Shown here: positions 9,635-19,374 of the stretch, one piece after another | Layout: each line of letters opens with the position of its first letter | Position numbering within the stretch: position 1 is the stretch's first letter | NCBI GenBank assembly: GCA_022361295.1 | Contig: JAKSBD010000662.1 | Span: forward strand, 1 to 49,658 | Direction of reading: 5' to 3' | Length of the DNA: 49,658 nt | DNA from: Bacteroidales bacterium | Lineage (GTDB): Bacteria > Bacteroidota > Bacteroidia > Bacteroidales > Marinilabiliaceae | Notes under the pieces: model-generated | What the model was told of the DNA's origin: nothing | The model's database searches: none | What the model saw: the letters and a program-made list of their open reading frames with translations, nothing else | Position numbers and translations under genes: made by a program

Positions 9635-10657
9635 TTATAATATTTGTTCCCACTGTTGTTTTACACAGGTCCAATCAAATGACTCAGCTTTTTTTCGACC
9701 GTTTATACTAAGTAGATTTGCCTTCGAGCTATCGGAAATCAATGTTTGGATACCATTTGTCATTTGCTCTACATCACATTTTTCGACAATGATTGCATCC
9801 TTTTGATCATCGAGTAAATAGGGTAGACCGCCGGCATTTGTACTAACAACAGGAATACCTAATGCCAATGCTTCAATTATACTAACCGGCATATTGTCAA
9901 AATTGGTAGTGTTGATAAAAATAGAATACTCTTCAGATAGCTGATGCCATTCTTTTTTAGATAATTTGCCTGTGAATTTCACAGACTCATCGACCTGCAG
10001 TTGCTTAGCTAGTTTACGGCATGTTTCTAGTGAACCATCTTTATCAGGTCCAACCATGCATAAGGTAGCTTGTGGATATGTTTTTTTTAAATTGGCTAAG
10101 ACTTTAATCGCCAGAGTTGGATTGTAAATCTTATCAAAACTCCTTACGAATAATAACTTAGCATCGCATTTTTTTCGTTCATTAAAGACGTATTGTTTGA
10201 TATCAATATTATTAGGAATATATATTGCTTCATAACCATGCTCCTTAAATGCAGCCTGCAGGAATTTAGATGGAGAGATATTTAGTGCACTGTTTTTAAA
10301 CACTTGCTTTGATGTAAGTGGTCTGTTCTTTATGCGTTGGGGTAATCCACCCCCATGAAGGATGGGGAAGTATGGTATTTTAAATAATCTCGATAACATA
10401 CTTATAGTATAACAGTACCAGTAGGCTTTTGAGTTGTATGTGTCAATCAATATCTTATCAACTCTTTTCCTGTTTTTCAATAATGTAACAACCATATTCA
10501 TTAATCGGGCATACATTGGTTTTTTGGTTGAGGCATATATAAAATGATAACCACATGATTCCAGTTGCTTCCCTAATGTTTCTATGGTTGTAACAGATAA
10601 TCCATGAGAGGATAGCATATTGCCAACATAGTAAATTGTTGTAGAAGAGTTTTTCAT
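9635..10657 (-). CDS. GT4 family glycosyltransferase
   Basis: Retaining GT-B glycosyltransferase, 340 residues. The C-terminal nucleotide-sugar domain begins near 165 with LLFVRSF and continues with TLCMVGPDKDG at about 198-208 and VKFTGKLS at 226-233. The late motif is DNMPVSIIEALALGIPVV, with the conserved Glu at 262; the first Glu of the usual EX7E pair is replaced by Asp/Asn (254/255), as in a common subgroup. The N-terminal acceptor domain contains a Gly-rich HGGGLP loop at about 101-106. It lies 6 bp upstream of the PaaK-like gene. Sugar and linkage cannot be deduced. Confidence 0.87.
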   Translation of the reverse strand: MKNSSTTIYYVGNMLSSHGLSVTTIETLGKQLESCGYHFIYASTKKPMYARLMNMVVTLLKNRKRVDKILIDTYNSKAYWYCYTISMLSRLFKIPYFPILHGGGLPQRIKNRPLTSKQVFKNSALNISPSKFLQAAFKEHGYEAIYIPNNIDIKQYVFNERKKCDAKLLFVRSFDKIYNPTLAIKVLANLKKTYPQATLCMVGPDKDGSLETCRKLAKQLQVDESVKFTGKLSKKEWHQLSEEYSIFINTTNFDNMPVSIIEALALGIPVVSTNAGGLPYLLDDQKDAIIVEKCDVEQMTNGIQTLISDSSKANLLSINGRKKAESFDWTCVKQQWEQIL

Positions 10658-10690
10658 AGCCCGAATTGTGATTTAATGTAGTTGCATGTG

Positions 10691-11683
10691 TTAATTAATG
10701 CGATTTCGCCAGCCCATAAAATGCTGTTTTATTCCGACAACATGCTGACCTATATTTCTCAATCTTTCGAGAATTGGATATTTTGATATACGTCCCCATG
10801 GAACCGTGACTTCTTGTCCACCATATTTCAACTTATAATCGCCGCCCCCGCCCATATCATATTTTGATATTCCTTTTTGTTTCCAGTATCGCATTGCAAA
10901 CCACTGAATTGCTTCATTTGGTCTTAATATCTGATACCTGGTATAACTTGCACCACCAAAGAAAAACATCGTATCATTGTAGGCTGGAAAAATACCTGTT
11001 GCGATACATTTTCCTTCTCTGTCTTTGGCTCTTAAGAGCAGTAGTTTACCAGTTGGCAGCAGGTTGTCTATTAAGGTTTCAATCCGTTTAATCGAGTATG
11101 TTGGTACAAGATTTTGTTTAGCAAACACTTCCTGTAGTTGGGTAAAATAATCTTTAGCAAAAGCCTTGTCTTGTGCTATTTCTATTTTAACACCGTTTTT
11201 ATCTGCTTTACGGATACAACGTCTGCATGAAGACTTAAAATTATTGAATATTTCATCCTCATTTTTAAGCAAGTTGACTTCAAAACCTGGCTGAATTCGG
11301 TATTGGTAATTAGCAGAGACAAAATCTTCTGGTTTTAAATGACGATCCATTATTTCGATATGTATGCACTTGAGATCGTTAAAGGCAAATTGCTTTAAGG
11401 AAGACAGCAGATCGGTGCTATTAATTGATTTGTGCAGGTGAAATCCCATGTAAGATGTCGTCCATCCGGGGAAAGGAGAACCAAGGATACGTAATCCATA
11501 CCGTTTAATTATTAAGCCATAAAAATATCCGTGTACTTCTTCGTCACACAATACTTCGGCAATTACCGATTCTGCATTCTGTGTTTGCGAAACAAACCTC
11601 ATCCAATCCGGGGTTTGGAACAATGTTAAAGGTGGATCAACATTAGCAATGTCGGTTATGTATCTAAGGGATATTTTACCCAT
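10691..11683 (-). CDS. FemAB/GNAT-like acyltransferase (PF13480-type)
   Basis: Protein of 330 residues with the double-GNAT look of FemAB-like or BioF2-like transferases. The middle segment around 148-175 is basic (CRRCIRKADKNGV). A core region at about 205-285 contains LLLLRAKDREGKCIATGIF and FFFGGASYTRYQILRPNEAI, followed by MGGGGDYKLKYGG near 296-308; this order is typical of GNAT proteins in exopolysaccharide loci. These proteins are thought to transfer an acyl or aminoacyl group to a sugar amine; the donor is unknown. It lies between the deacetylase pair and the GT4/PaaK-like genes, which suggests modification of an amino sugar (inference). Confidence 0.75.
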   Translation of the reverse strand: MGKISLRYITDIANVDPPLTLFQTPDWMRFVSQTQNAESVIAEVLCDEEVHGYFYGLIIKRYGLRILGSPFPGWTTSYMGFHLHKSINSTDLLSSLKQFAFNDLKCIHIEIMDRHLKPEDFVSANYQYRIQPGFEVNLLKNEDEIFNNFKSSCRRCIRKADKNGVKIEIAQDKAFAKDYFTQLQEVFAKQNLVPTYSIKRIETLIDNLLPTGKLLLLRAKDREGKCIATGIFPAYNDTMFFFGGASYTRYQILRPNEAIQWFAMRYWKQKGISKYDMGGGGDYKLKYGGQEVTVPWGRISKYPILERLRNIGQHVVGIKQHFMGWRNRIN

Positions 11684-11756
11684 TAATCTATAAAAAAGGA
11701 GTGGTATTGAGTCGAATATATAGCTTTAAACAATTTCCTGTTGTATCAAAACCTTC

Positions 11757-12698
11757 TTAACTGGTACCTCTGGTGTATAATAATTTATTCATTAGCCATC
11801 GCCGTTCTAACTCTCGGTGCTCTTTATTTGATATGGCGTATTTACCCCTTTGATTTTGTATGTAATCTAGTATTGTCGATACCGGAGCATACCATCCGCC
11901 TTTACTACTTATTCGTTTAATGAGTCTTTTGAATTCAGAATTAAGATGTCCGTTTTCATAAAAACCATTACTTCCAAAATGTGTATACATAATGCAACAA
12001 CCCCCTTCTTCTTCAAGCCTGTCCTGATTAGATTCTGAAATTGTTTCGCAAAATGATTGACAATTGGCTCCTTCAGAGGATGCAAACCAATTATTTACAA
12101 ACGGTTTTCTATTATCAAAATATGGCATGTATGGACATGCTTTGAGGGTATTAATATCAGAATAAACAAAGTTACGAACATACTGAATACGTTCCTGGCA
12201 TAAATCGCCCCAAAAGAAGTTGCTTTCATGAGTAGTTCCTTTAAATTTACCACTCTTGCGAAAGCGCGTGGCTAAATTATATAAGAGCTTATTAAATCCG
12301 CTTAGGCGTTCATCACCCCAATAAATACTATCCATACACCCTACATGATTGGCATGGATATTTGGGTAGGCACCAAAATATTTCTTAAACGTTTCTAATC
12401 CTTCATTAATCTGCATTCTTTTTGATGTATGATAAGTAACATTGTGTAATGCAATTTCGAAACCCTGTTCTTTTAACTTATATATCCACTCCAGGTATTC
12501 TGGATCTTCACAGGTGCTTCCACCAACCAGTGGTTCCAAATCTCCTTTAATGGGCCATACAGATTTGGTCGTAAGGAGTTCCTGCTCGTAAAGGAATTGA
12601 TATAATTCTGGTCCGTTTTTTAAGGTTGTATAATCTGTATCATCAAATACTGTAAATGCAAATGTTTTACCTTCAGGCCACACAATTTGTTTTGTCAT
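11757..12698 (-). CDS. Polysaccharide deacetylase-like protein (divergent NodB fold)
   Basis: Protein of 313 residues related to carbohydrate esterase 4-like deacetylases. The N-terminal FTVFDDTDYTT (about 15-25) matches the first Asp-Asp motif. A second metal motif is loosely kept as HNVTYH (H85 and H90), with one more residue between the histidines than the usual HxxxH. NHVGCMD and MYTHFG segments further along add conserved His residues. No signal peptide is visible, so it may act in the cytoplasm on a lipid-linked or nucleotide-bound intermediate. It sits directly after a canonical NodB gene in the operon. Function as an active deacetylase is plausible but unproven because of the altered motif. 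Confidence 0.68.
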   Translation of the reverse strand: MTKQIVWPEGKTFAFTVFDDTDYTTLKNGPELYQFLYEQELLTTKSVWPIKGDLEPLVGGSTCEDPEYLEWIYKLKEQGFEIALHNVTYHTSKRMQINEGLETFKKYFGAYPNIHANHVGCMDSIYWGDERLSGFNKLLYNLATRFRKSGKFKGTTHESNFFWGDLCQERIQYVRNFVYSDINTLKACPYMPYFDNRKPFVNNWFASSEGANCQSFCETISESNQDRLEEEGGCCIMYTHFGSNGFYENGHLNSEFKRLIKRISSKGGWYAPVSTILDYIQNQRGKYAISNKEHRELERRWLMNKLLYTRGTS

Positions 12699-12739
12699 GT
12701 AATTTTAATATTACGGATTAATCAAGGGTTTTATAATCA

Positions 12740-13615
12740 TTATTTTAAAAACAGGTATTGAAAAAAAACGGGTATACCTGTAAGTTCAGAGGCCAACTTA
12801 TGTAATGAGCCATTATCAGAAACCCCTGTGTTTCTTAATTGAAGAGGGTGGCGATTTACATCATTCCAACCAGTTTTAACTGTTCGTGCAATTCTTATTC
12901 CTGCATCATTAAGGATCTCTAAATCCTTATCATCGTAGTTTCCATTGGGGAAGGCAAAAGAATCTATTGGCCGACCAATCATTTTTTCTATTACCTGTTT
13001 GGATTCAATGATTTCCTTTTCTTTCTCGTCATAAGTACATTGGGTTAAAATAGGGTGATAACATGTGTGTAAACCAAATTCAACATACTCTGACATTTTT
13101 ATTACTTCTTCCTGATTAAGTGTTTGTCGTATGTCCTCATATATTTTTTCAGGATAATAATCGTATTTCTCTTTTAAAATTGATAATCGTTGTTGGTTAC
13201 TTACTTTTTTTAATGCTTGATTATCTTTGGGCGAACAAACTGTCCACCAGAATTTTCGATGAGTATCTATTAGTTTTGCAGTAAGGAAAATAGTTGGCCT
13301 GATATTAAATTTCTTAATGACAGGTATTAAATCAAAGTTCTGCTTCCAACCGTCATCAATTGTGATCACCAGGGCATAATTGGGAATATTTGAAAAGTTC
13401 TTTGTGTGTATAGCATCACTTAATAAGGATAAGGGAATTATATTATAGCGGGTAGATAAATAAGTGAGATGTTTTTCAAAGAAATTCTTATCAGGTTTAT
13501 GATATGTGATAATGGATACTCTATTTCTTGCAAGAACATGTCGGACAAAAAGAGAAATACCACTAAAACGTATAATGAAATAAGCACATTCGTATATTAG
13601 TTGGATGATATTCAC
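12740..13615 (-). CDS. Polysaccharide deacetylase (NodB/CE4 domain)
   Basis: Metal-dependent N- or O-deacetylase, 291 residues. Motif 1 is TIDDG with D87-D88, and motif 2 is HTCYH with H183 and H187; the spacing HxxxH is canonical. RPTIFLTA (106-113) and the late FAFPNGNYD segment also match CE4 proteins. The N-terminus (about 1-30) is moderately hydrophobic and may tether the protein to the membrane rather than be cleaved. It lies 7 bp from the GT4 gene upstream. Deacetylation of GlcNAc-type residues would leave free amines, a possible substrate for the nearby FemAB/GNAT-like enzyme (inference). Confidence 0.87.
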   Translation of the reverse strand: MNIIQLIYECAYFIIRFSGISLFVRHVLARNRVSIITYHKPDKNFFEKHLTYLSTRYNIIPLSLLSDAIHTKNFSNIPNYALVITIDDGWKQNFDLIPVIKKFNIRPTIFLTAKLIDTHRKFWWTVCSPKDNQALKKVSNQQRLSILKEKYDYYPEKIYEDIRQTLNQEEVIKMSEYVEFGLHTCYHPILTQCTYDEKEKEIIESKQVIEKMIGRPIDSFAFPNGNYDDKDLEILNDAGIRIARTVKTGWNDVNRHPLQLRNTGVSDNGSLHKLASELTGIPVFFQYLFLK

Positions 13616-13622
13616 TGTTTTT

Positions 13623-14720
13623 CTAATCTTTAGCTCCCATTAATTTTAAATAGTCACTGACAATTGATTCATTGTCAAAACTATACTCTACTAACTGTTT
13701 ATTATTCTTGCCGATTGTTTTTAGCTGTTCAGGGTTCATGCTCAAAAGGTAGCTCAGTGCATTCTTTATGGAATGTGGGTTAAGAGGATCGCAAAGCAAA
13801 TTAGGTTCATTAGCCAGAAATCTATTCATGTCAGATACTTTAGTGCAAATAACGGGTTTTGCACATGCCATTGCTTCACAAATAGCATTGGGAAATCCTT
13901 CAAATAAACTGAATAAGCCAATTGCATCGGCCTCTTGAATGTGTTCAGTGATATCTAATGTTGCCTCGTGAAAAGTTATATTTTCCTGTAAGCCGTGTTG
14001 TTTAATTAGTTCATTTGAATGTAAAAGGTATTGATTCAATTCATCTTTTTCTTTACCATACCACTTAATTCGTATGCGTTCCAATTCTGATTTTTCTAAA
14101 AGCAAAAGTGCATCTATAAGTCCACTTACATTCTTTTCTTCTTTAATGCGGGCTGGCACCAAAACAGTAAATACACCATTGGGTTCTTTAAAATTAGTTA
14201 TGTCAGGGTTAAAGCGGTTTTGATCGATTATATTATAAATCACCTTACATTTTGATTTTGGTAATAATGGGTTGACGCTTTGAACATATTGAACATTGGT
14301 TTGTGAGTTGGCAACTATATAGTCAGCCAGAAGGTGAAACCACCTGTAAAACTTACGTTTATAGGAGGTTAATATTTCAGGATTAGCACTTCTTTCACCA
14401 GCAATTAACTTCCATTTTCGAGAGGGTAATCCTGCAAATTGGCAAATAAAATTAGCGGCCTCAAGAAATGAAAGAACAGCATTGAAATTGCCCTTTCGAA
14501 TAAAACGCCGCATTTTATAAAGGCGTTTTATATAATTTCTTTCTTCAATACAGGTAAGTGGAATACCTTCTCTTTCAAGTACCGGATAAAAGAAATAACT
14601 GGGATAATAGGTTAAGAAGCCCACATCATGACCTCGTTTGTGAAATCTAATTGCTAACTCAACTAATTGTCGCTGAGCACCTCCTGCACATAAGCAATCT
14701 ATAACACAAAGGATTTTCAT
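13623..14720 (-). CDS. GT4 family glycosyltransferase
   Basis: Retaining GT-B enzyme of 365 residues. The N-terminal CAGGAQRQLVELA (about 11-23) is the acceptor-side loop of GT4 enzymes. The donor domain contains LVPARIKEEKN at about 187-197, which is the usual RxxxxKN motif, and the EX7E pair E274/E282 within LFEGFPNAICEAMA. Its start overlaps the stop of the polymerase gene by 4 bp (14717-14720), indicating translational coupling. It probably adds one sugar of the repeat unit; the sugar is unknown. Confidence 0.9.
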   Translation of the reverse strand: MKILCVIDCLCAGGAQRQLVELAIRFHKRGHDVGFLTYYPSYFFYPVLEREGIPLTCIEERNYIKRLYKMRRFIRKGNFNAVLSFLEAANFICQFAGLPSRKWKLIAGERSANPEILTSYKRKFYRWFHLLADYIVANSQTNVQYVQSVNPLLPKSKCKVIYNIIDQNRFNPDITNFKEPNGVFTVLVPARIKEEKNVSGLIDALLLLEKSELERIRIKWYGKEKDELNQYLLHSNELIKQHGLQENITFHEATLDITEHIQEADAIGLFSLFEGFPNAICEAMACAKPVICTKVSDMNRFLANEPNLLCDPLNPHSIKNALSYLLSMNPEQLKTIGKNNKQLVEYSFDNESIVSDYLKLMGAKD

Positions 14721-15901
14721 AAAAGAATATTATTTTGAGCATTGGATTTTGCAACATACAAGCTGTTGGCCAATATGTATGCATATATTGCCCATGCGAT
14801 TTTTACATTAAGTATCTGTGCACTCAAAATCATACCACAAATGGGAACAAATAGTAATAGTGGTAACAAATAGTTTTTATCACGGAATATTTGTAGCCCT
14901 ATATTGAACAAGCGTGTAAAGAATAATAAATAAAGAACCAACCCTGCTATCCCGGTTAAACACAAGATTTCCAGAATCACGTTATGTGGGCTTATGTACT
15001 TATTAGCTTCCGTAAAAACAAAATCAAGATATCCGGTGCTTCCAACACCCCATAAAGGACTTTCAAGCCATACCGGGTACACCCATCTCCATATCCCCAG
15101 TCTGTTAGATAAGTCACCTTCCTGAATCGATAATAACAATCTGTTGGTTATACCTTCATCAACAAGAAACGTTTGCCATATATAAAACCCTGCGCTTAGA
15201 AAGAACAGAATCAATACAGGTTTTGCCCATCTTAATTTGGTTTTGAAGAATAATAAAAAAATAGCTGTGGCTAAAATAAATGCAATAAATGATACTCGTG
15301 AGCCTGTGGCAATCATACTTAAAAATATAACTACAACACCTGGTATAAGCAGAAAACGAGCCATATTTAGTTTTAACCTGTTGTGAATTATTGTAACCAT
15401 TAGTATTATAAGTGAAATGCTCATATGAATACCAACGTTGTTCTCATTCGCGCCAAAGATTGTACTCCTGTCTTCTGAGACATCGTATTCAACACCAATC
15501 CCTATATAAAACAAAAAGGATAAGACTATATTACCAATTGCAAAATAGAGTAAAGCGCGTTCCATAACCATGTTTTCAAGGTTTTCATGGTTAGCCAAGA
15601 TCCAAATCAATACAATATTCTGAAATATTGACATGTCGAAAAAATCTGTTTGACCAACAGATATGTTAAAGATACTCACTGTCGTTAAAACTGTAAAAAA
15701 CAATAGTATAGGCCAAAGAGTTTTTTGTACCCTGGAAGGTGTTCTGAATTCAAGAACAGATGGTATCATAGCTGCCAGGTAAAAGAAGCCTATTAGTTTT
15801 GCTATAGAGAAACTGCCCCCGGTATCAAATGGATCCCACATCTCAAAATTAATTGAAAAGAAGAAAGCGTATAATAAAAGTTTTTGGAGTGTTCTTATCA
15901 T
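14717..15901 (-). CDS. wzy: O-antigen ligase/polymerase-like membrane protein (Wzy candidate)
   Basis: Polytopic inner-membrane protein of 394 residues with roughly ten hydrophobic segments. The long periplasmic loop holds the hallmark GVGSTGYLDF...SPHNVILEILCLTG region (about 280-317), with the conserved His of the O-antigen ligase family. In an operon with Wzx, Wza and Wzc homologues it most likely polymerises repeat units; Wzy and ligase cannot be told apart on sequence alone. It overlaps the downstream GT4 gene by 4 bp and lies 4 bp after the amidotransferase gene. Confidence 0.82.
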   Translation of the reverse strand: MIRTLQKLLLYAFFFSINFEMWDPFDTGGSFSIAKLIGFFYLAAMIPSVLEFRTPSRVQKTLWPILLFFTVLTTVSIFNISVGQTDFFDMSIFQNIVLIWILANHENLENMVMERALLYFAIGNIVLSFLFYIGIGVEYDVSEDRSTIFGANENNVGIHMSISLIILMVTIIHNRLKLNMARFLLIPGVVVIFLSMIATGSRVSFIAFILATAIFLLFFKTKLRWAKPVLILFFLSAGFYIWQTFLVDEGITNRLLLSIQEGDLSNRLGIWRWVYPVWLESPLWGVGSTGYLDFVFTEANKYISPHNVILEILCLTGIAGLVLYLLFFTRLFNIGLQIFRDKNYLLPLLLFVPICGMILSAQILNVKIAWAIYAYILANSLYVAKSNAQNNILL

Positions 15902-15905
15902 TCTT

Positions 15906-17792
15906 TTAGCTAATCCACAATTTATACCAACTATGAAATTGAATTAATTTCCAGATTGTCTCAAAATCTTTTATTCTTCCGTTAAGGAAATTATGTTTTA
16001 GTTTCTTAACAAATGCCACATTGAATAGTCCCATATCAGCAATAGCATTTGCGTTAAGACTATCTTCGACAAGATAAGACAGGTCATTCATTAACCATGA
16101 TTTTAGTGGAACATCAAAACCTGTTTTGGGTCTGTCCATTAAGTGGGAAGGTATGTATCTATGAACAAGATCCTTTAATATTTGCTTTTGAGTATGCCCG
16201 AATTTAAATGATGCAGGCAATTGAGCCACATACTCAATTATGCGATGATCCAACAAAGGTTCTCTGCCTTCCAGAGATACAGACATAGTTGCTCTGTCAA
16301 CTTTAACTAATACATCATCAGGAAGATACATTTTGTAATCTGTGGCAAGTGCTATTGATAAGTTATTATTAAATGATGAGTAATCATCTTCATAAACAGT
16401 GTGTCGAAACAGAGTACTGTTTTGTAATAGTTTAGTTTTAGTTTTATAGTCCATTGCATAATAACTGTCAAGCAAATACTGAGACACTCTTTGACGGTTT
16501 TCTTTTTTTAGTACTTGTGATAAACTTGCCAGTTTATGACTCAGATCACCTTCTTTCAAATGAGTTGCGGTAAATGCTGACAAATGACTCAATATAACAT
16601 TTGAAGCTCGCGGAATTTTATTAATTAAAGCCAGGTTGTTATACAATGTTTTATAATGATCATAACCAGCAAAAATTTCATCGCCACCGTCGGCCGATAG
16701 TGCAACAGTAATATCTTGCTTGGCAAACTGACTGACTAATATTGTTGGAATTGCTGAATTATCGGCATATGGCTCATCAAAATAATAAGGAAGTGTAGGT
16801 ACAATATCTTGTGCTTCTTTGGTCGTACAGTAATACTCTTTGTGATCTGTTCCAAGGTATTGCGCAATCTTTTTTGCAAAGGGTGCTTCATTAACTCCTT
16901 CTCCAAACCCAATTGTAAAGGTTTTTAATTGCTGCGAATTATACCTTTGTAATATTGATGCAACAGCTGTAGAATCATATCCTCCACTTAAGAATATGCC
17001 AACCGGAACATCAGAAACCATTCGATAATTAAATGCTGATATTAGTAATTTGTCCAATTGATTAACTGCCTCATCATAGGATATGTCAAGACAAGGTTTG
17101 CTATAGCAGGCTTTAATATCCCAATATTGATGCAGAATAAGCTCTTTGGTATTTATCTTTAGCTTTAAATAATGGCCCGGTAAGAGTTTTTTACAATTTT
17201 TAAATATGCAATACGGAGCAGGAACATACCCATAGTTAAAGTATTGATGTGTAGCATTAATGTCAATTTGTTTATCAAATGAAGGATGTTGGTAGAAAGA
17301 TTTAAGTTCCGAACCGAATAAGAATAATTGATCATCCCAGTGATAATACAAAGGTTTAACTCCAGTTCTGTCTCTGACCAAAAGAAAATCCATTGCTTCA
17401 AGATCCAGTAACGCAAACGCAAACATGCCTATGAATTGATCCAGACATTCAATTCCCCATTCTTCAAATGCATGAAGTATAACCTCAGTATCTGTACCTG
17501 AAACGAAGGTATGTCCCAGGCTTTCTAAATCCTTCTTAATCTCAGCATAATTATAGATTTCGCCGTTATACGAGATAACATATTTTTTATAACGCATTGG
17601 TTGGTGGCCGGCAGCAGACAAATCAATGATTGACAAGCGGGCATGGCCTAGTCCAATAACAGCTTTATCAGAATTAAACATCATATTACCACTATCATCC
17701 GGGCCTCTATGGTTAAGAGCCTGTACCATCTTATTAATGTCAGATACTTCACTTTTAAATTTGTAATCTATAAAACCACAGATTCCACACAT
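15906..17792 (-). CDS. asnB: Asparagine synthase-type glutamine amidotransferase (EPS-associated)
   Basis: Class II glutamine amidotransferase fused to an ATP-dependent synthetase domain, 628 residues. The nucleophile is Cys2 (MCGICGF), with NHRGPDD at 27-33 and the NGEIYN loop at 76-81. The synthetase PP-loop SGGYDST is at 269-275, followed by SADGGDEIFAGY. Free asparagine synthesis is possible, but AsnB homologues in O-antigen and EPS loci are known to amidate sugar carboxylates (uronamides). Here it is embedded in a 17-gene polysaccharide operon between flippase and polymerase, so amidation of a uronic acid is the favoured role (inference). Both domains look intact. Confidence 0.88.
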   Translation of the reverse strand: MCGICGFIDYKFKSEVSDINKMVQALNHRGPDDSGNMMFNSDKAVIGLGHARLSIIDLSAAGHQPMRYKKYVISYNGEIYNYAEIKKDLESLGHTFVSGTDTEVILHAFEEWGIECLDQFIGMFAFALLDLEAMDFLLVRDRTGVKPLYYHWDDQLFLFGSELKSFYQHPSFDKQIDINATHQYFNYGYVPAPYCIFKNCKKLLPGHYLKLKINTKELILHQYWDIKACYSKPCLDISYDEAVNQLDKLLISAFNYRMVSDVPVGIFLSGGYDSTAVASILQRYNSQQLKTFTIGFGEGVNEAPFAKKIAQYLGTDHKEYYCTTKEAQDIVPTLPYYFDEPYADNSAIPTILVSQFAKQDITVALSADGGDEIFAGYDHYKTLYNNLALINKIPRASNVILSHLSAFTATHLKEGDLSHKLASLSQVLKKENRQRVSQYLLDSYYAMDYKTKTKLLQNSTLFRHTVYEDDYSSFNNNLSIALATDYKMYLPDDVLVKVDRATMSVSLEGREPLLDHRIIEYVAQLPASFKFGHTQKQILKDLVHRYIPSHLMDRPKTGFDVPLKSWLMNDLSYLVEDSLNANAIADMGLFNVAFVKKLKHNFLNGRIKDFETIWKLIQFHSWYKLWIS

Positions 17793-17838
17793 GTTTCGAC
17801 GAATAATTAGTTGTTTAAAGAATCAGACAGTTGCCCCC

Positions 17839-19353
17839 TTACAAGCCAACCTTGTATAGAAGTTGCCTAAATGATTTAATTTTAGACTCATAAAAAGATC
17901 TCAGAATATCTACATCAACCGGAAACAGGTTATAGTTGATTTCTAACAGGGCAACCAATAAAAGGTAAACAGACCCTGCTATAGCAGTAAGAATAACTCC
18001 ATAATCGAAATAGTATTCTATTGCTACAAATGGTATAATTGTCCCAACAGATATAATAGTAACCTGTGCAAACTCTTTCCAGGGGAAAAAATGAAAGAAA
18101 TTACTTTTTATTAGTTTTATTTCCTGGGCCAGGTTGATAAATCGAGGTAATGAAATACTTACTAATGCGCTGATCATAGCTCCCCACATGCCCATATGTT
18201 TTATTAACAGATAAGTAAGTGGTATAACAACAAAGCTGCTATAAATATATGATCGTAGAGTGTACTTTGTTTTATCAGCTGCACGCAGTATAATTCCGGG
18301 AGCCAGCATAAAGATCATGATGGATGCTATGTAGGCCCTGAAAAAAGGAACTGCTTCAATGTAGTTTTCTGTGAATAAAAATATGATTATTTTTTTCGCA
18401 TAAAGCATAACAATTAGCATAATGGGTAGGGAAAAAGAGAAGGTTTTTGAAACCAGGACTTTATAAAGAGATGCCAGTTCATTTATCTTATTTGCCTGGT
18501 ATTTAACAGTCATTTGTACTAAATAAACTTGAGTTAGTGAGTCAAATACCTGCTGTACACCCGGAACACCATAAAAAGCTATGGCATATATTGCAAATTC
18601 AGACGATGAAAGAAAAGTGATACATATTATTTTATCAAATTGCTGAAAGAAGATATTCAGGCTAACCGCAGCTCCAAAAGGAAGACTGTAACTTAGCTGT
18701 TTTCTTGCCAGCTTCTTTTCAAATAGTTTTAAGCTAAAATTTTTAAAGCCTATCTCTCTTCCAACATAGAATAGAACAAAAATTAAACAAGCTGCTGCTG
18801 AAATAATAATTCCCGTAAATATTGAATTCAGCCCGGGGATAAGCAAAACTAATCCAATAACCAATGATAAACGAAATATAACCTCGAGAGGAGGATATAC
18901 CAGGCTGGTTAATATATCCTTTTTAACTACATACAATGGTTCTAGCATGTATATTGGCATATATAAAAGAATGCCAATGATTATGAAATGCTTATATTCC
19001 AATAATTCACCATCTCCGATTATTAAATTCCCGATAGGAGGTATGCTTAATAGTATTACAGCGATACCAGCCATTATTATAAGGAATAGGAGTGTATGCA
19101 GCACTAAAGACTTTCTGTCTTTATTATTAGAAGTAGGATAAAAAAAGTATATGTTGGACTGTACACTCAAATTAAAAAAACCTGTGCATAAAAACACAAC
19201 AACATAAAATTGTGCAAAAATACCGTATTCACTTTGGCTTAGCAGACGAATCAGGATCAATGGTATACCGAAAGTAGCAAGCATTGCAGTTAATTTACCC
19301 GCAATCATAAAAGCCGTTTGAAATTTGGTTGTTGCCTGTTCTGATTGATTCAT
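17839..19353 (-). CDS. wzx: Wzx-type polysaccharide flippase (MOP superfamily)
   Basis: Polytopic membrane protein of 504 residues with about 12-14 hydrophobic helices spread over its length, matching the polysaccharide-transport branch of the MATE/MOP superfamily. The first segment after the start (about 10-60) reads TKFQTAFMIAGKLTAMLATFGIPLIL, typical of the family opening. It would move undecaprenyl-linked repeat units from the cytoplasmic to the periplasmic face for polymerisation. It lies 46 bp upstream of the amidotransferase gene and 21 bp after the hexapeptide transferase. Sequence does not reveal substrate specificity. Confidence 0.88.
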   Translation of the reverse strand: MNQSEQATTKFQTAFMIAGKLTAMLATFGIPLILIRLLSQSEYGIFAQFYVVVFLCTGFFNLSVQSNIYFFYPTSNNKDRKSLVLHTLLFLIIMAGIAVILLSIPPIGNLIIGDGELLEYKHFIIIGILLYMPIYMLEPLYVVKKDILTSLVYPPLEVIFRLSLVIGLVLLIPGLNSIFTGIIISAAACLIFVLFYVGREIGFKNFSLKLFEKKLARKQLSYSLPFGAAVSLNIFFQQFDKIICITFLSSSEFAIYAIAFYGVPGVQQVFDSLTQVYLVQMTVKYQANKINELASLYKVLVSKTFSFSLPIMLIVMLYAKKIIIFLFTENYIEAVPFFRAYIASIMIFMLAPGIILRAADKTKYTLRSYIYSSFVVIPLTYLLIKHMGMWGAMISALVSISLPRFINLAQEIKLIKSNFFHFFPWKEFAQVTIISVGTIIPFVAIEYYFDYGVILTAIAGSVYLLLVALLEINYNLFPVDVDILRSFYESKIKSFRQLLYKVGL

Positions 19354-19374
19354 CTTTAGTTTGAGTTACTGTTA

